Below are positions 41,345-50,300 of a stretch of DNA of 55,525 nucleotides, piece by piece; position 1 is the first letter of the stretch; each line of letters opens with the position of its first letter. A model generated the notes under the pieces. That model made no database searches and had not been told where the DNA came from. It saw only the letters and a program-made list of their open reading frames with translations. This DNA is from Spirochaetota bacterium (lineage in GTDB: Bacteria; Spirochaetota; Spirochaetia; SZUA-6), in the NCBI GenBank assembly GCA_013151965.1, contig JAADHF010000096.1, positions 1 to 55,525 of the forward strand. The letters are read 5' to 3'. The translations under genes and the position numbers were made by a program.

Positions 41345-42918
41345 TGTTTTCTGCGTTCTAATAGTTCGGCCCAGGGCATGACATTGCACCGGCCGGCCCA
41401 TTGTTTATATAGTTCCGCCAGTTCTCTGACTATTTCCGGGTGGTCTCCTGCAACATTGTCTGTTTCGGTTCGTCCGGTTTCCATATTATAGAGTTCCCAG
41501 TCTCCCGGATATTTACAGACCAGTTTCCATTTTCCCTTTCGGACAGCCTTGTTGCCTTCATGCTCCCAGTAAAGGATATCCCGGTTATGCGGTTTATTCG
41601 TAAATGTCGGCAGCATGCTAAAACCTTCCGCAGGTTTAATTTCGTGCCCGTTATGAACGGCGGGATATTCAACACCGGCGATATCCAGGAACGTAGCCAT
41701 GACATCAGGCAGCTGTGCCGGTTGATGGCGCAGTTCGTTTTTTGCATTGATTCCGGCGGGCCAATGGACGATAAAAGGGGTTGCAATTCCGCCTTCGTGT
41801 ACCCAGTGCTTGTACAGTCTAAACGGTGTATTGGATACATTGGCCCAGGGTATGCCATAGCTCTGATATGTTTCTTCGCCTCCCGGCATTATGTCCGGAT
41901 CATTGCCGTACTGCATTTTGCGCCCGTCACGTGTTTTTTCAGTACCGACTTGTTCAAATCCTGCGACAAGGGATTTTTTCCACCCTTCTTCGATTTCTTC
42001 GGCACACCCCCCATTGTCGGCCAGAAAGATGATCAACGTGTTGTCCCACTGTGCGGTGTCTTTGAGCGCCTGCAGAATACGTCCGATGCCCTGGTCCATG
42101 CGGTCGATCTGGGCTGCGTAAACCTCCATCCGCCGGACCTGCCAGTCCTTGTTATCAGCCTTTTCCCAGCGCGGCACACGCGGATCCCGCCTGGTTAATT
42201 CCCAATTTTTATGAATGATGCCCATAGCAATCATCCGCTGCAGTCGTTCCTGCCGCAGTTGATCCCAACCGGCATCGTAGCGTCCTTTATATTTAGCAAT
42301 ATCTTCCGGATGCGCATGCAAAGGCCAGTGAGGCGCCGTATAGGCGACGTACTGAAAAAACGGCATGCCGGAATTCCTTTCGGCATGTGTACGAATCTGT
42401 CGTTCGGCTTCAGCGGAAATCGCATCGGTAAGGAAATAATCATCACCCTCCGGTTTTATCCCTTTATTATTCCGGGTCAATGTCTGCGGGTTATAGTAAT
42501 TAGCCGCCCCGGTAATAATTCCATAGAAATCATCAAAACCCCGCTGGCATGGCCAATTGTGTTTGGGGCCGTCAATGAATCGGGTTATATGCCATTTGCC
42601 GGACATGTAGGCCGCATAACCCCCTTTTTTCAGGACTTCGGCAATGGTTACCGTATTGGGATTTAAATCCCCTATATAGCCGTCGATTCCATCGTCGTTC
42701 ATCATGTGGCCGACATCCGCCTGGTGCGGATATAATCCGGTCAGCAGCGATGCACGCGACGGACAGCAGCGGGCTGTATTATAAAATTGAGTATAGCGAA
42801 GACCATCAGCTGCCAATGCGTCCAGGTTGGGTGTTTTTACTTCACCCCCATAACAGCCCGGATCAGAGTATCCCATATCGTCATTTAAAATTAAGATAAT
42901 GTTAGGTTTTGAAGTCAT
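41341..42918 (-). CDS. Arylsulfatase-type sulfatase, probably cytoplasmic
   Basis: A 525-residue sulfatase of the AtsA type. NDDMGYSD (12-19) binds the metal; C51-C52-P53-S54-R55 in RCCPSRASLLTG is the C-x-P-S-R signature, whose first Cys (C51) is oxidised to formylglycine; SGKWHITRF and LADNGGCAEE complete the active site. From the start at 42918, set by AAGGAGGTG eleven bases upstream, there is no signal peptide, so it should act in the cytoplasm on an imported sulfated sugar. The frame is open 51 codons further, to 43071, without a ribosome site. Activation needs an anSME or FGE enzyme, not present here. It is divergent from the regulator at 43353. Confidence 0.85.
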   Translation of the reverse strand: MTSKPNIILILNDDMGYSDPGCYGGEVKTPNLDALAADGLRYTQFYNTARCCPSRASLLTGLYPHQADVGHMMNDDGIDGYIGDLNPNTVTIAEVLKKGGYAAYMSGKWHITRFIDGPKHNWPCQRGFDDFYGIITGAANYYNPQTLTRNNKGIKPEGDDYFLTDAISAEAERQIRTHAERNSGMPFFQYVAYTAPHWPLHAHPEDIAKYKGRYDAGWDQLRQERLQRMIAMGIIHKNWELTRRDPRVPRWEKADNKDWQVRRMEVYAAQIDRMDQGIGRILQALKDTAQWDNTLIIFLADNGGCAEEIEEGWKKSLVAGFEQVGTEKTRDGRKMQYGNDPDIMPGGEETYQSYGIPWANVSNTPFRLYKHWVHEGGIATPFIVHWPAGINAKNELRHQPAQLPDVMATFLDIAGVEYPAVHNGHEIKPAEGFSMLPTFTNKPHNRDILYWEHEGNKAVRKGKWKLVCKYPGDWELYNMETGRTETDNVAGDHPEIVRELAELYKQWAGRCNVMPWAELLERRKH

Positions 42919-43352
42919 CTTTAAGCCCACCTCCTTTGTATTCAGTTGAATGTTTACCTGGCGGCTGATTTTACTCAGACTAAAAAGATACTGCCGCTGC
43001 GGGTAAATCTCCTGTGATTGATTAAATTGCAGCAGATATTGCTCATGTGCATTTAAAAGCTCATCCGGCATCTGTTCGAATATTATCGATAAAATATCTT
43101 TATCAATTTAATGAACGTTAGTGAGCGATATTAGAACAAGTTATACGTGCTGTCAAGATTAAAAAATGTGTAAATGTGTGCGGGAAAATTTAAAACCTCA
43201 TATTTCCTTTCGGCCCGGTCTTAAAGATAAGAGTTCCAAACTTCATCGTTTTCATAAGTTGTAATAGCTGAGCATTTGCTTTATTTGCTTGATCAAATCA
43301 TCTAAAATTGGTACTTTTATTGTATATATAATTAAAAAGGAAAAGAGATATT
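42919..43352. other. Divergent control region of sulfatase and regulator
   Basis: This 434-base stretch holds the sulfatase promoter (43128-43156), an AACGTT palindrome (43114-43119) at its likely start of transcription, and TTGATCAA (43289-43296) upstream of the regulator gene, both possible operator cores for a GntR/LacI-type repressor. The first 153 bases (42919-43071) are an open extension of the sulfatase frame on the minus strand; its coding status is uncertain. Confidence 0.5.
43128..43156 (-). promoter_or_regulatory. Sigma-70 promoter of the sulfatase gene
   Basis: On the minus strand TTGACA (43151-43156), 17 bases and TAATAT (43128-43133). Transcription would begin near 43121, giving a leader of about 200 bases if the start codon is at 42918. 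Confidence 0.65.
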
Positions 43353-44378
43353 GTGAAGATAACACCGTTGCTGAAAGAAAATATCACTGAGATATTAAGA
43401 AAACAATTACTATCATTGCGTAAAGATAAACTGGTGCGTATTTCACCTGAAAGAATATTGGCCGAAGAGCTGGGTGTAAGCCGGTTGCTGCTGCGGACGT
43501 CGCTTAAAATCCTTATTGAGGAGAGTTTATTAATTCAAAAGCAGGGAAGCGGTACGTATATAACTCCGATAGCAGAGATAAGCACTATACAGTTAATAAA
43601 TGCACCGGATATCAGGACAGATGATCCGTTTTTCACGGCCTTTTTAGCTGAGCTCTCCTGCTGGATTTCCCGTGAAGCCATACAATTATCAATTATTGAG
43701 TTTCATAGAATAAAGGAGACATTTGGAGATGTTCCGTTAATAATTGTAGGCCTTTTAAGCACCGATACAATTGCAAAAATACGATCAGTTTATAAACAAA
43801 TAGTAGCCGTACAATGTTACCCCGACACTGAAGATATTTCTCAGATATATTTTGATGATTATAAAATAGGATACATGGCTGCCAAAAAATTGCTTGATTA
43901 TAATCATAAAAGGATACTTCATCTAAGCGGCCCGGCAAAATATCCATCCGCTTTTTATAGAAAAAAAGGTTTTTTTGATGCGCTTTCGGATGCCGATGTA
44001 TATATTACCGAAATTCCCGGAAAAATGAATTGGAGCAGCGGTTATCAGGCGGGGTATTCGGTTATTAAGGATTTTTCCGTTGGGGAGAATCCAACAGGAA
44101 TATTTACTGCTAATGACTGGATGGCTATTGGTCTGATGCAGAAACTTACAGAAGCAGGAATAAAAATACCGCAGGACATATCTATTATAGGTTGTGATGA
44201 TATCCCTCTGGCGAAAGAGGTAGTCCCCGCTCTGACTACTTTTAAAATGGACTTTAAATACTTGATTGGCGAATTGATTTCTCTTTTAAATGAAGAGCAT
44301 ATTAAGGGCCGGGATGTGTACAAGAAAGTTCTGCTTTCGGCACCGTTTATAAAAAGAGAATCATTGAGAAAAATCTAA
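43353..44378 (+). CDS. GntR/LacI hybrid transcription regulator
   Basis: A 341-residue regulator. Residues 1-75 are a GntR-type winged helix (RISPERILAEELGVSRLLLRTSLKI, given here as ILAEELGVSRLLLRTSL, then KQGSGTYI). Residues about 85-341 are a LacI/periplasmic-binding-type ligand domain (IYFDDYKIGYMAAKKLLDYN, HLSGPAKYPSAFYRKKGF, GIFTANDWMAIGLMQ, IIGCDDIPLAKEVVPALTT). This AraR-type layout is used by sugar-responsive repressors. The GTG start has AAGGAAAAGAGA upstream. Its place beside the sulfatase, ABC and fucose isomerase genes points to control of that locus by a sugar. Confidence 0.85.
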   Translation: MKITPLLKENITEILRKQLLSLRKDKLVRISPERILAEELGVSRLLLRTSLKILIEESLLIQKQGSGTYITPIAEISTIQLINAPDIRTDDPFFTAFLAELSCWISREAIQLSIIEFHRIKETFGDVPLIIVGLLSTDTIAKIRSVYKQIVAVQCYPDTEDISQIYFDDYKIGYMAAKKLLDYNHKRILHLSGPAKYPSAFYRKKGFFDALSDADVYITEIPGKMNWSSGYQAGYSVIKDFSVGENPTGIFTANDWMAIGLMQKLTEAGIKIPQDISIIGCDDIPLAKEVVPALTTFKMDFKYLIGELISLLNEEHIKGRDVYKKVLLSAPFIKRESLRKI

Positions 44379-44507
44379 ATCCATGTTAATGTAAGAATCA
44401 TAACTTCTCCGGAAGACTTTAAAAAACAGCGGCTGCAATAGAGGTCTCCGGTAATACAGCCCTATATGCAGATATCATTTTTAAAAGAGGAGTCATAAAC
44501 TGAAATA

Positions 44508-45041
44508 ATGAAATACTACCTATCCTATAACGATATTCATAAGCTGGTTAAATCCATTGCGGAGAGAATTGCGGAAGACAATTATAATCCCGATCTCATA
44601 GTTGCAATAGGTACAGGCGGTTTTATTCCTGCAAGGATATTAAACACATTTCTTAACAGAACCATACTTACAGTCGGAATAAAATACTACGATGAAAATA
44701 ATCAACCGAAAGAATTTCCCGAAACGATCCAATGGATAGATGAGGTCGAAAAAAAGCTTACAGGCAAAAGAGTGCTTCTTGTCGATGAGGTTGATGATTC
44801 AAGAACGACCCTGGAATACTGTCTAAGAGAACTGCTTAAACACAACCCTGAAGAACTTGCAGTCATGGTTTTACACAACAAGAAAAAAGAAAAAAAGGGC
44901 AGTATCCCGGAAGAAATAAAAAGATACTATGCAGGCGAGGAAATAGAAGATATGTGGATCGCATATCCGTGGGATGCAGAAGACATAGAAGAACAGGATA
45001 GATCGAGTAAGGCAAATAAAAGAAGAGAGGTCTCCGGTTAG
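44508..45041 (+). CDS. Phosphoribosyltransferase
   Basis: A 177-residue PRTase with the PRPP loop VLLVDEVDDSRTTLEYC (about 93-109) and an earlier LIVAIGTGGFIPARIL. It resembles the short xanthine/hypoxanthine phosphoribosyltransferases that use a WIDEVEKKL helix and a closing W-containing segment (MWIAYPWDAED). The reaction joins a purine base to PRPP. The carboxyl end is highly charged. AGGAG lies about 14 bases before ATG, a poor site. It is downstream of the regulator and convergent with fucI; I see no link to sugar use and take it as an unrelated salvage enzyme. Confidence 0.8.
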   Translation: MKYYLSYNDIHKLVKSIAERIAEDNYNPDLIVAIGTGGFIPARILNTFLNRTILTVGIKYYDENNQPKEFPETIQWIDEVEKKLTGKRVLLVDEVDDSRTTLEYCLRELLKHNPEELAVMVLHNKKKEKKGSIPEEIKRYYAGEEIEDMWIAYPWDAEDIEEQDRSSKANKRREVSG

Positions 45042-45082
45042 CCTGTTAAAACTTAACTGTAGTTTATCTGCCTGAGTTTAGT

Positions 45083-46894
45083 TTACCCGTAAAGCGGGCC
45101 GAAATTAGCGCATGCCCTGTAGTCGGAGCCTTCCGTATCCATGCCGAATGCAGACCAGGCAGAGGGGCGGAAAATCCTGTCTTCCGGCACATTATGCATC
45201 GCCACAGGTATTCTTAAGATAGATGCAAGGGTAATAAAATCCGCACCTATATGCCCGTAGCTTATTGCCCCGTGGTTGGCTCCCCATGAAGCCATTACGG
45301 AATATACGCTTTTAAAAGGACCCTTGCCGGTAAGGCGGGGAACAAACCAGGTTGTGGGCCATGTGGGATTTGTACGTTTATCCAGTGCATCATGGATCTC
45401 ATCCGGAAGATCTACCGTATAGCCCTCTGCTATCTGCAGGACAGGGCCCAATCCTTTAATCAGATTTATCCTGCTCATTGTAACGGGCATGCCTCCCCTG
45501 GTGAGAAAATCGGTGGAATAACCGCCTCCATGGAAATAACCTGTATCCGCAGGGCGCCACAGTGTTGCAGCAAGGCACTTTCTGGCCTCTTCCGGTGTAA
45601 CTTTCCAGTAAGGTTTTATTGCCGGTTTGCCTTCCATGGTCTGCTGACCGGTACCATCCAGGGCCGTGGGTCCGGAATTTATAAGATGGATAATGCCTCC
45701 TTCCGCCGGGCCTGAAGGCTGTATCCCGGTTACCCTTTTTATTGCTTCCGGGCTCCAGTATGTCCTTACATCGGAGAATATCTGTGCGGTTCCCGTTAAC
45801 AGATGCCCGAAGAGCATGGATACGGCATTAAGAGAATCGTTCTCCGTTGCAAGTATGTATGGCTGTCTTATACCGTTCCAGTCGAAGGATGTGTTTAAAA
45901 CTGCCTCCATAAAATCACCATTTGGAAGGTAGTCTGTCCACTGGCGCTGGCCCTGAAATCCCGCTGCGATAGCATTATGCCCGAGAGCCTCTTCGCCGTA
46001 TCCGGATTCTTCGAGTCTGCTGTTCCCTACCATGAGATCGCGTGCAATTAATGCCATCTTTACAACAAACTCCCAATCTTTAACCTTCTGTTCTCTGGAA
46101 CGGCGTTTTTCCGGAGGATTATCATCCGGGCCTTCCCTGCAGTTTTCTTTTACCCAGGATAGTGCCTTTTTGTATTCACCGGGATCGTATATGCCATTGT
46201 CCATACGCCGTATGAATTCCGACATATCGACATATTCGTTCCTCATTCCGAGATAATTCTGGAAAAAATCCTCATTTACAATGGAGCCTGCGATTCCCAT
46301 GGAAACCGAGCCCATCGAGAGGTAGGATTTGCCTCTAATCGTTGCGGCTGCCAGTGCAGCCTTTGTAAACCTGATAATCTTTGTTTTTACATCATCAGGA
46401 ACGGTTCTGTCATCGGAGTCCTGAACATTACGCCCGTAAATCCCAAAGGCAGGAAGGCCTTTCTGGTTGTGAGCTGCAAGTACCGCAGCGAGATAAACTG
46501 CTCCGGGCATTTCCGTTCCGTTAAACCCCCAGACAGCTTTCGGCGTAAGCGGGTTCATGTCCATAGTTTCCGAACCGTAGCACCAGCAGGGAGTTACCGT
46601 CAGTGATACTTCTGCACCTTCGTGTTTAAATTTTTCATCCGCCATTGCCGCCTCTGCCGTTCCGCCGATGCACCTGTCCGCAATAATGCACTCGACAGGC
46701 ATTCCGCAGGGATGACGAAGATTTTCCGTTATAATACGGGCAGCGGTTTTAGCCATCTCCATGGTCTGCTTTTCGAGCGATTCACGTACACCGCCCAGAC
46801 GCCCGTCTATTGCAGGCCGTATACCGACTTTGGGCAGGTTTCCGCGCAGCCTGTTTACAGGCTTATTAACCTTTAATCTATCGGAATTATGCAT
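45083..46894 (-). CDS. fucI: L-fucose isomerase
   Basis: A 603-residue enzyme (E. coli FucI has 591) that converts L-fucose to L-fuculose. The family start [20 protein letters not shown] (about 22-41), the [13 protein letters not shown] segment and the acid-rich active-site region with [32 protein letters not shown] and [12 protein letters not shown] are all clear. The carboxyl domain with [16 protein letters not shown] and [15 protein letters not shown] also matches. AGAGGAGTAAATA precedes the ATG. The kinase and aldolase of the pathway (fucK, fucA) are not in the window. A 12-base tandem repeat lies just before the ribosome site. Confidence 0.95.
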   Translation of the reverse strand: MHNSDRLKVNKPVNRLRGNLPKVGIRPAIDGRLGGVRESLEKQTMEMAKTAARIITENLRHPCGMPVECIIADRCIGGTAEAAMADEKFKHEGAEVSLTVTPCWCYGSETMDMNPLTPKAVWGFNGTEMPGAVYLAAVLAAHNQKGLPAFGIYGRNVQDSDDRTVPDDVKTKIIRFTKAALAAATIRGKSYLSMGSVSMGIAGSIVNEDFFQNYLGMRNEYVDMSEFIRRMDNGIYDPGEYKKALSWVKENCREGPDDNPPEKRRSREQKVKDWEFVVKMALIARDLMVGNSRLEESGYGEEALGHNAIAAGFQGQRQWTDYLPNGDFMEAVLNTSFDWNGIRQPYILATENDSLNAVSMLFGHLLTGTAQIFSDVRTYWSPEAIKRVTGIQPSGPAEGGIIHLINSGPTALDGTGQQTMEGKPAIKPYWKVTPEEARKCLAATLWRPADTGYFHGGGYSTDFLTRGGMPVTMSRINLIKGLGPVLQIAEGYTVDLPDEIHDALDKRTNPTWPTTWFVPRLTGKGPFKSVYSVMASWGANHGAISYGHIGADFITLASILRIPVAMHNVPEDRIFRPSAWSAFGMDTEGSDYRACANFGPLYG

Positions 46895-46912
46895 TATTTA
46901 CTCCTCTAAATT

Positions 46913-46936
46913 TTCGTATAAAATTTCGTATAAAAT
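46913..46936 (-). repeat. 12-base tandem repeat before fucI
   Basis: On the minus strand ATTTTATACGAA occurs twice in perfect tandem (46925-46936 and 46913-46924), about 20-40 bases before the fucI start. It could be an operator or a -10-like region; the unit contains TATACG. Confidence 0.6.
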
Positions 46937-47013
46937 CCGGAAAAAAAAGTACCTGCAAAAACATACCTCTTGTAAAATAAGAATAACGTTTTTATATTTG
47001 CAGTGCCTGATTA

Positions 47014-47211
47014 TTACTTCTCGATTTTATACTGTACCTTTTTGCTCTCGCCTGTTGTCTCGTACAGTATTGTAATCAGTATCAGTACATTGTGTTCTAC
47101 TGCAAGCATTGACTGTTTAAAATCTACTATCTGTGGTTTGTAAACATCGGCCCATGTATTGATGTCTTTCTGAACCTTATTGTAATCACCCTGAAAGATT
47201 TTTATAAGCAT
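47014..47211 (-). CDS. Small 65-residue protein, unknown
   Basis: A 65-residue protein beginning MLIKIFQGDYNKVQKDINTW. The first part predicts a helix after an amino strand, the middle QSMLAVEHNVLILITILYE is a strand pair. There is no signal peptide or cysteine. It looks like a small cytoplasmic alpha/beta protein; I do not recognise the family. The start at 47211 has GGGGGG about eight bases upstream; the frame is open to 47292 without a site. It is divergent from gltB. Confidence 0.55.
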   Translation of the reverse strand: MLIKIFQGDYNKVQKDINTWADVYKPQIVDFKQSMLAVEHNVLILITILYETTGESKKVQYKIEK

Positions 47212-47285
47212 TCTCCATTCCCCCCTGTATACAGTTCTATTATATAAAAAATAATAAACAATGCAATTATCTTGTGTTATTTGTA

Positions 47286-47313
47286 TTGACATAATTACAA
47301 AAATCTGTATTAA
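47286..47313 (+). promoter_or_regulatory. Sigma-70 promoter of gltBD
   Basis: TTGACA (47286-47291), 16 bases and TATTAA (47308-47313), 36 bases before the gltB start at 47350. Confidence 0.6.
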
Positions 47314-47349
47314 TATACGCTTAATTTATATATATAAGGCGGCTGAAAA

Positions 47350-50300
47350 ATGATGCAGAAAAGAGAAGGTCTGTTTAACCCGCAACATCAGCATGACGCA
47401 TGCGGTGTCGGTTTCGTTGTCCGGATAGACGGAACCAGGTCTCATAAGATAGTTGAGGAAGGGGTGGAAATTCTCTGCAATCTCGAACACAGAGGGGCTG
47501 TTGGCGGAGATATGAAAACCGGAGACGGGGCGGGTATGCTTCTGCAGATTCCTCATGACTTCTTTAAAAAGAAGGTCGATTTTGATCTTCCCGAAGCAGG
47601 TAAATATGGTGTCGGGTTCCTGTTTCTTCCGCAGAAAAAAGCGGAGGCGGAGCTTGCACAGCGTATGGTTGAGCATGTTCTTACAGAAGAGGGCTTAAGT
47701 CTTTTGGGATGGAGGGATGTACCTGTTAATCCGGACACTCTCGGTGAACAGGCAAGAAGAGAGATGCCCGTTTTTAAACAGGTTTTTATAATACCTGACG
47801 GAGCGGAGAAAGAGGATAACAATGCTTTCGAGAGAAAGCTCTACATAGTACGAAAATGCCTGGAAAGAGAGGCTGTAAACTCCGGCTGGGATTTTTCCGA
47901 TTTTTATATCCCCTCATTCTCGTGCAGGACTATTGTATATAAGGGAATGTTCGTATCCACACAGTTTGTAAGCTTTTACACGGACCTGCAGGATGAAGAT
48001 TTTGTAAGCGCCCTTGCCCTTGTTCATCAGCGCTACAGTACCAACACGTTCCCCTCATGGTTCCTTGCACAGCCGTTCCGCCTTATGGCGCATAATGGAG
48101 AGATCAATACACTTCGCGGTAACCTGAATAAGATGAAGGCACGGGAAAAAACTCTTACCTCGGGGCTTTTCAAAGACGAGATATCGAAACTCTTTCCGGT
48201 AACGGATGCACGCTTAAGCGACTCGGCGATTTTTGATAATGTACTGGAGCTTCTTGCCGTGGGCGGGAGGTCTTTAGAGCATTCATTGATGATGATGATC
48301 CCTGAAGCTTTCGGATCCAGATTTCATATTTCCCAGGATAAGAGAGCATTCTTTGAGTACCATGCAGCGATTATGGAGCCCTGGGACGGACCTGCGGCAA
48401 TATCATTCTCGGACGGTGTTAAAGTCGGCGCTATGCTGGACAGGAACGGTCTAAGGCCGGGAAGATACGTTATTACAAAGAGCGGCAAGGTAGTACTTGC
48501 ATCGGAGACGGGTGTTCTGGATTTTAAACCTGAGGATATTCTGGAAAAGGGAAGACTGGCACCGGGTAAGATGTTTATTGTAGATACTGGAAAAAAAAGA
48601 ATCATAAAGGATAATGAAATCAAATCGAGTATTTCGAGGAGAAAACCTTACAGGCACTGGCTCGAAAAAAACCGTATCCTGCTTAAAGGGCTCCTGGGGG
48701 TTCCGCGTAAGCTTGCCATAGATAAAGACCGCTTAAAAAGAATACAGAGAGCATTCGGATATACGCTGGAAGATTTGCGGAAGATAATAGCACCGATGGC
48801 GGAAAATTCAAAGGAACCTATCGGATCGATGGGTAATGATACCGCACTTGCGGTTCTATCTAAAAAACCTCAACTGTTATTTAACTATTTTAAGCAGCTT
48901 TTTGCCCAGGTAACAAATCCTCCCATAGATCCTTACAGGGAAAATCTTGTTATGTCCTTAATGAGTTTTGTGGGCAAAGAGCGGAATCTATTGGATGAAT
49001 CGCCCGAACACTGCAGGCAGTTAAAACTGTCGCATCCCATACTGACCAATGATGATATCGAGACCCTTAAGAATTCCGCTGTCGGAGATTTAAGGGTCTG
49101 CACTGTTCCCATGCTTTTTGCAACAACGGGGCACCTGGGTTCCCTTAAAAGGGCTCTTAACACTCTATGCAGGGAGGTAGAGTCTAAAATAGACGAGGGT
49201 TATTCTATTGTCATTTTAAGCGACCGTGGAATATCGGAAGACAGGGCTGCCGTTCCCTCTTTACTTGCAGTATCCGCTGTTCATCATTACCTGGTACGCA
49301 AAGGCAAACGGCACCTTGCAGGGCTTATTCTGGAAACCGGTGAAGCACGGGAAGTGCATCACTTTGCAGCGCTTATTGGTTTCGGTGCAAGCGGAATAAA
49401 TCCATACCTTGCCTTTGAATCCGTAATCGATTTAAAGACGGAAGGATATATTGCTGACAATATAACGGAACAGGATGCAGTGGAGAACTACATTACGGCG
49501 TTAAAAAAGGGCCTGTTAAAAATAATGTCGAAGATGGGTGTTACTACGATAAGGAGCTACAGGGGAGCACAGATATTCGAAGCAGTCGGTTTAAATGAGA
49601 AGTTTGTGGATGAATATTTTAGCGGAACTCCTACCTTGATAGGAGGGATAGGAATTAATACGGTAGAGAAGGAGAAGCTTGCCATTCACAAAGGCGGTTT
49701 CCCGGTTTCCGGGGATATCCATAAGCATCTGCGGAGCCCGCATTCCGGGTTAAGAACCGGAACTGACGTTAATTACAATTCTTTTACGGTAATTTCAAAA
49801 AACATGCTGGATTCCGGCGGTTTATACAATTATAGAAGAAGCTCGGCAGAACACCGTTTTTCGCCGGAGGCAATTACTCTGCTGCAGAAAGCTGTATGGG
49901 AAGAGGATTATGAAACCTTTAAGAAATATACTGGTGTTGTAAATAATGCTGCAGAGAATCTCTGTACACTGCGCGGTATTTTAAGGATAAAAAAGAATAC
50001 GCCTGTACCTATAGAAGAGGTAGAGCCTGTAGAGTCGATCGTAAAGCGGTTTGTGGCTTCCGCCATGTCCTTCGGGTCCATAGGAAGGGAAACCCATGAG
50101 ACTATTGCGCTTGCCATGAACAGCCTCGGCACGAAGAGTAATTCGGGAGAGGGCGGCGAAGATGAATACAGGTTTAAAATGAAGCGTAAGGGGGTATCTC
50201 TTAACAGTAAAATAAAACAGGTAGCCTCTGCACGTTTCGGCGTAACATCGAACTATCTTGTTAATGCCGAAGAACTGCAGATAAAGATATCGCAGGGTGC

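Noticed and set aside
41440..42198. Long open frame (252 codons) on the plus strand opposite the sulfatase
   Set aside because: It is antisense to clear sulfatase active-site motifs, has no ribosome site and no recognisable domain.
45042..45082. Terminator between the phosphoribosyltransferase gene and fucI
   Set aside because: AAACT/AGTTT is too short and A/T-rich to support.
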